A DNA stretch of 12,318 nt from positions 1 to 12,318 of the forward strand of contig CANETR010000014.1 in assembly GCA_947441325.1 (NCBI GenBank). Reading direction: 5' to 3'. Source of the DNA: Saprospiraceae bacterium. GTDB lineage: Bacteria; Bacteroidota; Bacteroidia; Chitinophagales; Saprospiraceae. The notes under the pieces are model-generated. The model saw nothing but the letters and a program-made list of their open reading frames with translations. It was not told the origin of the DNA and did no database searches. Made by a program: the position numbers and the translations under genes. This document shows positions 8,143 to 12,318 of the stretch, piece by piece (positions within the stretch are counted from its first letter, which is position 1; each line of letters begins with the position of its first letter).

Positions 8143-9741
8143 TCAGAATTTCCCGACATGAAAACAAATGAACAAACTGATCTCAGACTTCAACCCAGGT
8201 CTTTTGTAGGAGTCTGCAAAAAGCAGATAATTATTCCAATCTATTTCTATCTGTTTAATTCTCAAGCTAGCCCCTAAAAGAACATTTTTATAATTTTTGT
8301 ATTCAATCTTATTGTTTATGTCTTCCATGTATTGACGACCTAAGCCAAAACCCACTTTGAACCATTCTCTTAGCATTGCAGTCAGTTCCAACTCCCCAAA
8401 GCTATTAAAATTTCTTGCTGAAAAAGTTCCTAGCGATTGTTGATCTGTGAATAGTTGAAGATTATTCTTATTCATATTTCCAAATTTCATTCCCAAACCA
8501 ACCCATGTTCCTCGATCATTTCTTTTCTTAATGTCAAATCTGTAACCCAACATAAATTGACTTTGCCATGAAAAATTGTTGGCATTAAAAGTTGTATTCC
8601 CCAAATCAGATAATGCGCCTAAATAGTAACTCGTTCCTCCACCTACTCTAAATCCAAAACGACCGGGGAGACTTGAATAATACTCTTTTTTATACTGCTG
8701 TTGATTTAATTTAGCAATATCAAGATTCAAAAGATCTTTCTCAAGTTTTAACTGTTCACGACGTTGTTGTTCCTCTATTCTTTGAAGTTCAAGTTTTAAA
8801 TTCTTCTCCTTTCTTGCTTTTTCAGCCACAAATTCCTGTTGTAGCAGCTCAGCTTTCTGCTGTGTGTTTAAAGATTCCAAAAGCTTTTTTTGTTCGATTT
8901 TTTGAATTTCCAGCTTTTTTTCCTCCGCAATTCTTGCCTCCTCTTTTTTCTTTTCTTCTTCAATTATTTTTTTTCTTTTCCCCTCTTCAGCTTCAGTAAT
9001 CGCGATTCCTGCTTTTATCTTAGCCTCTTCTTCTTCAGGACTTAATTTTCTATTTAAGTCAATTTCATCATCTGATAATAACTTTTGTGTTGAAAAAGAA
9101 ACACCTGAAATTTTTAAAAAAGTTCTAAGTTCAGCTGCAGTAATTGCTAAATTCATGTTTTGAACATCTCTTTCCCACCAAGCACTCTTTTCAATTCTGG
9201 CGACAACCACTCCTATAACCAGTCCATTTTTATTAAAAAGCGGCCCACCGCTGTTGCCCGGATTTACAGGAACATCAATCATAAGGACAAAATCTAATTC
9301 CTCGTCAACTTTTTCTTTTGAAACAATCCCCTTATTTATTGTAAATTTAGAGCCTCTCGGATGCCCAATAGTTGCAGCATCCCATCCGCTTTCTGCAATT
9401 CCATTTTCTAATACAGGTAGTACCTGATGCGGCCTAGCATTAAAATCATTGATTTTTAATAGCGCCAAATCATGTTCTATATCTCTTCGAATAACAAGGT
9501 AATCCTTATACTTTGTCCCATCAGAAAATTCAATCTCAGAGTCATGCCAGGCGCCATCCATGACATGATAATTTGTAACGATATGTCCGTATTCTGAGAC
9601 TAGGAATCCAGTACCAATGCTTTCTGAAGATTTTATAAATACAACGCCACTTTTTGCCTTTTCCATGAGTTTCTCAGTATTCATCTGGGCATAAGACATC
9701 GAGCCATAAAACAAAATAACAAAGAATAATAAATTTTTCAT
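8143..9741 (-). CDS. Trypsin-like serine protease fused to a long coiled coil and a C-terminal outer-membrane beta-barrel-like domain
   Basis: Counted from the ATG at 9741 the protein has 532 residues. Residues 1-18 are a signal peptide (FFVILFYGSMSYA). Residues about 25-215 are a trypsin-like protease of the HtrA/S1C type with an intact triad: H59 in TNYHV, D91 in EHDLALLK, S164 in PGNSGGPL. No PDZ domain follows. Residues about 236-350 are a very charged, helical stretch (Lys, Glu, Gln, Arg) predicted as a long coiled coil. Residues 360-532 alternate in beta-strand fashion with many Gly and aromatic residues (FGFRVGGGTSYYLGAL, LTAMLREWFKVGFGLG) and end in Phe, as outer-membrane barrels do. 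The protein would sit in the outer membrane with the protease held in the periplasm. The TTG at 9765 is rejected as the start because it lies inside the -7 element. The function of the whole is unknown. Confidence 0.85.
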   Translation of the reverse strand: MKNLLFFVILFYGSMSYAQMNTEKLMEKAKSGVVFIKSSESIGTGFLVSEYGHIVTNYHVMDGAWHDSEIEFSDGTKYKDYLVIRRDIEHDLALLKINDFNARPHQVLPVLENGIAESGWDAATIGHPRGSKFTINKGIVSKEKVDEELDFVLMIDVPVNPGNSGGPLFNKNGLVIGVVVARIEKSAWWERDVQNMNLAITAAELRTFLKISGVSFSTQKLLSDDEIDLNRKLSPEEEEAKIKAGIAITEAEEGKRKKIIEEEKKKEEARIAEEKKLEIQKIEQKKLLESLNTQQKAELLQQEFVAEKARKEKNLKLELQRIEEQQRREQLKLEKDLLNLDIAKLNQQQYKKEYYSSLPGRFGFRVGGGTSYYLGALSDLGNTTFNANNFSWQSQFMLGYRFDIKKRNDRGTWVGLGMKFGNMNKNNLQLFTDQQSLGTFSARNFNSFGELELTAMLREWFKVGFGLGRQYMEDINNKIEYKNYKNVLLGASLRIKQIEIDWNNYLLFADSYKRPGLKSEISLFICFHVGKF

Positions 9742-9762
9742 GTGCTTTTGATAAGGTTTATG

Positions 9763-9770
9763 CAAATATA
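9763..9770 (-). promoter_or_regulatory. Bacteroidetes-type -7 element for the protease-barrel gene
   Basis: The minus strand reads TATATTTG, a full match to TAnnTTTG, ending 21 nt before the ATG at 9741. This places the start of transcription near 9756 and decides the translation start. The -33 region holds TTTATC at a spacing of about 20-22, a weak match. The 63-nt gap to the acpH stop shows no clear terminator, so read-through from truB-acpH is possible. Confidence 0.55.
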
Positions 9771-9828
9771 AGCCATATAATGAATATACTGATAAATGTC
9801 TAGATTTTTGTCCGCCTATATGTAAAGC

Positions 9829-10425
9829 CTATAGCCAAATCCCCGGAAACTTATCCTTTAAATTCTGTTGCATATCCTCAAAAAACAGGAAAAACTCGGC
9901 AGTATAGTCTGCCTTATAGGTTCTCAGTTCATGTATGGCCTTGCCCATACCCGAAGCTAATTGAGTACGCCTATCCATACGCTTGAGTACGTCTTCAATG
10001 CCGGCTTCGCTGGCATAGGCATGCAGCAGATTGTCATTTTTCATCACGCCAAACCAAAAGCGGGTAAACTCGGGCATATGATGGTCCTGCCTTTCTATAA
10101 GCGCATATTGTGCTGAAGCAAAATCCTGCAATGGCAGTTGATGATACTGTTCCCAGTTATGCGCCAGAATATGATCGTAATAGATATCCATAATGATGGA
10201 TGCATATTTTCCATAGGCGCTATGCAGCCTTTTGGTGCCTACTTTGAACAAAGGATGGCTGTCGGAATATTGATCAATCTCGCGATGAATCTCTATTCCC
10301 AGCTGCACATCCGCAGGATAGGCGTTGTAGGCAATTCTACCCTTTACCGAATCGGCAATAAAATTACCGATGATGGTTTCTTCGGAGAGGTCACGGCTGA
10401 GATAGAGGTGCGCGAGGAAATTCAT
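9829..10425 (-). CDS. acpH: Acyl carrier protein phosphodiesterase family (ACP_PD)
   Basis: AcpH removes the 4'-phosphopantetheine arm from holo-ACP, giving apo-ACP, in the cytosol. The 198-residue protein matches the usual length (E. coli about 193). It shows the family's opening MNFLAHLYLS, then GNFIADSVKG (D25). A metal-site-like set of His and Asp residues follows: GIEIHREIDQYSDSHP (H47, D51) and MDIYYDHILAHNW (D80, D84, H85), as expected for an HD-like metal-dependent phosphodiesterase. Its ATG overlaps the truB stop by 4 nt (10422-10425), so the two are co-translated. I know of no direct functional link between tRNA pseudouridylation and ACP turnover. Activity on ACP in Bacteroidota is inferred from the family, and other phosphodiester substrates are possible. 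Confidence 0.85.
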   Translation of the reverse strand: MNFLAHLYLSRDLSEETIIGNFIADSVKGRIAYNAYPADVQLGIEIHREIDQYSDSHPLFKVGTKRLHSAYGKYASIIMDIYYDHILAHNWEQYHQLPLQDFASAQYALIERQDHHMPEFTRFWFGVMKNDNLLHAYASEAGIEDVLKRMDRRTQLASGMGKAIHELRTYKADYTAEFFLFFEDMQQNLKDKFPGIWL

Positions 10426-11126
10426 GTGCTTGGATTCACAAACTCTACCAATTCCCCCAAATCCCAGGCATCCTTCACATCGTATTCGCCAATTTTGGTA
10501 CGGCGAAGGGCGCTTAGATAAGCGCCACTGTTCAAAGCTTTGCCAAAATCATGCGCGAGTGAGCGAATATAGGTTCCTTTGCTGCAACTCACCCGAAAAT
10601 CTACATAGGGCAGCTCTATTCTGCTGATTTCGAATTCATAGATAGTAAGGGAACGTGCTTTTAACTCCACCTCCTCTCCTTTTCGGGCAGCAAGGTACAG
10701 CGGTTTTCCTTCGACTTTTATAGCAGAAAAAGCTGGTGGAAATTGCTGAATATCCCCCAAAAACTGTTGTACGGCGGCACGAATATCTACTTCAGTCAGC
10801 TGCTCAAATGGAAAATGGGCATTTTCCTCCGTTTCAGCATCGTAAGAAGGCGTTGTGGCGCCTAATTTGAAAGTGCCGGTGTACTCTTTGGTCATCGCCT
10901 GCAAATTGTCGATGGATTTGGTGTATTTACCACAGCATACAAGCAGCAATCCGCTAGCCAAAGGATCGAGGGTGCCGGCATGGCCCACCTTTATTTTTTT
11001 GTTTCCACTGGCTTTTCTCAGGGCGAATCTCAATTTATTCACTACATCAAAGGATGTCCAGTGTAGTGGTTTGTCAATCAGAAAAAGTGCGCCTTCTTCG
11101 TAGTTATAGGGTGGCTTGCTGTTCAT
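10422..11126 (-). CDS. truB: tRNA pseudouridine(55) synthase TruB
   Basis: TruB converts U55 in the T-loop of most tRNAs to pseudouridine and also acts as a tRNA folding chaperone. The 234-residue protein carries LIDKPLHWTSFDVVNKLR (17-33). The catalytic motif is KVGHAGTLDPLASG with nucleophile D54. The TruB signatures KEYTGTFKLGATTPSYDAETE, FPPAFSAIKVEGKPLY and CSKGTYIRSLAHDFG are also present. The length is typical of the short bacterial form lacking an extra C-terminal PUA-like extension. The start is an ATG at 11126 with a -7 promoter element about 17 nt upstream. It is first in a two-gene unit with acpH, linked by a 4-nt stop/start overlap. Confidence 0.95.
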   Translation of the reverse strand: MNSKPPYNYEEGALFLIDKPLHWTSFDVVNKLRFALRKASGNKKIKVGHAGTLDPLASGLLLVCCGKYTKSIDNLQAMTKEYTGTFKLGATTPSYDAETEENAHFPFEQLTEVDIRAAVQQFLGDIQQFPPAFSAIKVEGKPLYLAARKGEEVELKARSLTIYEFEISRIELPYVDFRVSCSKGTYIRSLAHDFGKALNSGAYLSALRRTKIGEYDVKDAWDLGELVEFVNPST

Positions 11127-11142
11127 TGGTTTTTATATTGAG

Positions 11143-11150
11143 CAAAAATA
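11143..11150 (-). promoter_or_regulatory. Bacteroidetes-type -7 element for truB-acpH
   Basis: The minus strand reads TATTTTTG, a full match to TAnnTTTG. A TTG on the minus strand at 11175-11173 could be the -33 element at a spacing of 22 nt, slightly long. If so, the -33 element lies inside the heptamer repeat field that starts at about 11170. The leader would be only about 10 nt. Confidence 0.45.
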
Positions 11151-11169
11151 GAAAAAAACGGCAACTTTG

Positions 11170-11357
11170 TATCAAGTAGCAAGTAGCAAGTATCAGGTAC
11201 CAAGTATTTTCATCACTGAAAAAAGTTCTGATACCTGATACTATGTACTACCATATCACTTTCAGTACTAAAAAAGTCCTGATACCTGCTACTTTACAAT
11301 ATGTATTTAAAAACAAATTCATCACTAAAAAAAGTCTTGATACCTGATACCTGATAC
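11170..11357. repeat. Degenerate heptamer repeat field with direct and inverted copies
   Basis: From 11170 to 11208 the plus strand repeats AAGTAGC, AAGTAGC, AAGTATC, AGGTACC, AAGTATT in strict 7-bp phase. The complementary form GATACCT/GATACTx then appears three times, at 11230, 11281 and 11339-11357 (the last with consecutive units at 11339, 11346 and 11353). Each of these is preceded by a similar A-run context (ACTgAAAAAAGTyCT). AGTATCAGGTACCA (11189-11202) and TGATACCTGATACT (11229-11242) are inverted copies matching in 13 of 14 positions, able to form a hairpin with a 26-nt loop. It lies directly upstream of truB. Confidence 0.8.
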
Positions 11358-11366
11358 TCATTACTG

Positions 11367-11387
11367 AAAAAACCCCATCAGCCGGGG
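11367..11387 (-). terminator. Weak terminator-like hairpin in the truB upstream region
   Basis: On the minus strand CCCC and GGGG (11387-11384 and 11376-11373) flank a 7-nt loop and are followed by six T. The stem is only 4 GC pairs, so this may be accidental. No gene that needs it is recognised on that strand; a short noncoding transcript from about 11400-11500 is possible but no promoter was found. Confidence 0.25.
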
Positions 11388-11591
11388 AGACTGACAGGGC
11401 TAATCCTAACAAAAAACTAAAACAAAAACTTATTACATTACAAAAACTAAAACATTGTCTGATGAAATTCAATTTTGATATTTTCTTAACCTGAAACAAA
11501 TTTCGGCAGTTTTGAGGCTAAAAAAAATGACCGGGCTCAATATCGATGATGACGCTCGTTAGTTTTTTTATTTTTTGTAAGGTCAGCCGCT
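11388..11591. other. Intergenic stretch without a supported gene
   Basis: This AT-rich stretch holds a 13-bp direct repeat, AAAAACTAAAACA at 11412-11424 and 11442-11454 (30 bp apart). It also holds a T-rich tract at about 11561-11577 preceded by a weak 5-pair stem (CGGGC/GCTCG). An 83-codon frame on the minus strand (11248-11499) crosses the heptamer repeats and is not convincing as a gene. Confidence 0.4.
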
Positions 11592-11621
11592 TTGACATTT
11601 GAATAAATGATTTTATTTTTA
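11592..11621 (+). promoter_or_regulatory. Probable promoter of the 92-residue hypothetical gene
   Basis: TTG at 11592-11594 (preceded by another T) and TATTTTTA at 11614-11621 are separated by 19 nt, matching TTTG-N19-TAnnTTTG with one mismatch at the last base. Transcription would start near 11628, which places the in-frame ATG at 11607 upstream of the message and favours the ATG at 11661. Confidence 0.5.
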
Positions 11622-11660
11622 CAAAACAAGTTTAGTCCAAAAACAATAAAAACAACATTT

Positions 11661-11939
11661 ATGGCCGATTATAGCGAGCAAATTAATCAATTGAAAGAAA
11701 TCTTAAGTCAAGAATTCAGCATTCAGAAATCTACAGGCAGAATTGACAATAATGTTTCAGCCTATTGGCTCAAAGTAAAAAAAATATTTCCAGAAGATTT
11801 GGTCGCAAACCTTGAAACTAATCCCGATAGCGATGAGACCAAAGCCTCTTTAGAAAATGAATTGAACGAACAGTTTAAAAACCAGCGTTTTATTGCACAC
11901 ACTGCTATGTTTATCAATCTTTATGAGCGAAAAAAATAA
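11661..11939 (+). CDS. Small hypothetical protein, 92 residues
   Basis: I do not recognise a family. The protein is acidic to neutral, highly charged and probably mostly helical (YSEQINQLKEILSQEF, then DETKASLENELNEQFKNQ), with no signal peptide, membrane segment or cysteine. It therefore looks cytosolic and could be a protein-protein interaction or nucleoid- or ribosome-associated factor, which is only a guess. The ATG at 11661 (MADYSEQ) is chosen because the better-supported promoter at 11592-11621 would transcribe only from about 11628, and the 18 codons upstream are low-complexity. It has its own promoter and a clean terminator 20 nt after its stop, and is followed closely by a penicillin acylase gene. 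Confidence 0.7.
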   Translation: MADYSEQINQLKEILSQEFSIQKSTGRIDNNVSAYWLKVKKIFPEDLVANLETNPDSDETKASLENELNEQFKNQRFIAHTAMFINLYERKK

Positions 11940-11959
11940 TCAAACAATTTTCGATATTC

Positions 11960-11990
11960 AAACCTGCCATTAAGCGGCAGGTTTTTTTGT
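11960..11990 (+). terminator. Intrinsic terminator after the 92-residue gene
   Basis: AAACCTGCC (11960-11968) and GGCAGGTTT (11976-11984) form a 9-bp stem with a 7-nt loop ATTAAGC, followed by further T. Only 23-28 nt separate it from the start of the next gene, leaving little room for a separate promoter. Confidence 0.88.
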
Positions 11991-12012
11991 ATAAATCAAA
12001 AACCAGAATGCC

Positions 12013-12318
12013 ATGAACCTAATGACCTTGTTGGCTCCTGTACTCAAATGGTACATTCGCGGACTTTCCAAAAAAAGCCTGCCCGATTACAACAAAAATG
12101 AAACAATCAAAGGCATAAGCGGCAATGTGCGTATCCTGCGCGACGAATGGGCTGTGCCACACATCGAGGCCGAAAATGAATCGGATCTGTTTTTTGCGCA
12201 GGGCTATGTACATGCTCAGGAAAGACTTTGGCACATGGAAATGAATCGCCGCATTTCGCAGGGCCGCCTCAGCGAAATGTTCGGAAAAATTGCCCTAGAT
12301 AGTGACCGACTCTTGAGA
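12013..12318 (+). CDS. Penicillin acylase family (Ntn-hydrolase, S45) protein, N-terminal part, cut by the window edge
   Basis: The frame runs from an ATG at 12013 (a second ATG lies 3 codons later) through 102 codons without a stop to the window end. After a short hydrophobic N-terminus (LMTLLAPVLKWYI), which may be an uncleaved membrane anchor or a poor signal peptide, the sequence shows the family's alpha-subunit opening: VRILRDEWAVPHIEAENESD, then LFFAQGYVHAQERLWHMEMNR and GRLSEMFGKIALDSDRL. Members are made as precursors that self-cleave to expose an N-terminal Ser of the beta subunit; that residue would lie beyond the window. Known members hydrolyse amides such as penicillins, N-acyl-homoserine lactones or cyclic lipopeptides, so the substrate cannot be stated. 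It probably depends on read-through of the terminator at 11960-11990 or a promoter I could not see. Confidence 0.88.
   Translation, partial: MNLMTLLAPVLKWYIRGLSKKSLPDYNKNETIKGISGNVRILRDEWAVPHIEAENESDLFFAQGYVHAQERLWHMEMNRRISQGRLSEMFGKIALDSDRLLR

Noticed and set aside
9742..9765. TTG start extending the trypsin-like protease by 8 residues
   Set aside because: The TTG lies inside the TATATTTG -7 element, and the extension would put charged residues ahead of a good signal peptide that begins at the ATG at 9741.
11248..11499. 83-codon minus-strand frame with a hydrophobic stretch
   Set aside because: It runs through the heptamer repeat field, its C-terminal part is repeat-encoded (recurring RYQVSR-like residues), and no matching promoter was found upstream. 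It probably is not a gene.
11607..11660. Upstream ATG adding 18 residues to the 92-residue protein
   Set aside because: The best promoter (11592-11621) would start the transcript near 11628, downstream of this ATG.
12008..12016. ATG at 12008 as the start of the penicillin acylase
   Set aside because: It is followed after one codon by TGA in its frame; the acylase frame starts at the ATG at 12013.

Overview
The window looks like a chromosomal segment of a free-living or environmental member of the Bacteroidota (Bacteroidetes). Four things support this. A gene start for the type IX secretion system (T9SS) plug family, found only in that phylum, is present. Several genes are preceded by the Bacteroidetes -7 promoter element TAnnTTTG (upstream of pyrG, the E2 gene, the M61 peptidase, the trypsin-like protease and truB, with near matches for two others). 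Shine-Dalgarno motifs are largely absent. Several envelope proteins are of Bacteroidetes style. The DNA is AT-rich and the gene content is mostly housekeeping and envelope functions. I see no phage, transposon, CRISPR array, tRNA or rRNA.

Layout. (1) 1-1870: a small membrane protein is translationally coupled to a T9SS plug gene. The plug gene breaks off at about 775, directly against the broken 3' end of a convergent pyrG (CTP synthase). Both genes lose their C-terminal parts at the same point, so this is either a deletion or rearrangement or an assembly chimera. (2) 1871-3196: a LexA/CI-like S24 repressor with a well-formed cluster of operator half-sites over its own promoter, and a strong terminator. 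(3) 3197-5731: a MoxR AAA+ ATPase and, divergently, a branched-chain-type 2-oxoacid dehydrogenase E2. The E2 gene is followed by a 12-unit heptanucleotide tandem repeat and a terminator. (4) 6053-9741: a secreted M61 metallopeptidase with a PDZ-like domain, convergent with a trypsin-like protease that carries a long coiled coil and a predicted outer-membrane barrel. (5) 9829-11126: truB and acpH (ACP phosphodiesterase), coupled by a 4-nt overlap. (6) 11127-12318: an intergenic region with a second heptamer-type repeat field, a 92-residue protein of unknown function, and the N-terminal part of a penicillin acylase family enzyme running off the window.

No single pathway links the genes. The main themes are envelope and periplasmic proteolysis (T9SS plug, M61 peptidase, protease-barrel fusion, penicillin acylase) and core metabolism or RNA modification (pyrG, E2, truB, acpH). 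The points most worth a second look are the plug/pyrG junction, the three-domain protease, the self-overlapping operator array of the S24 repressor, and the two heptamer repeat fields that appear related to each other.
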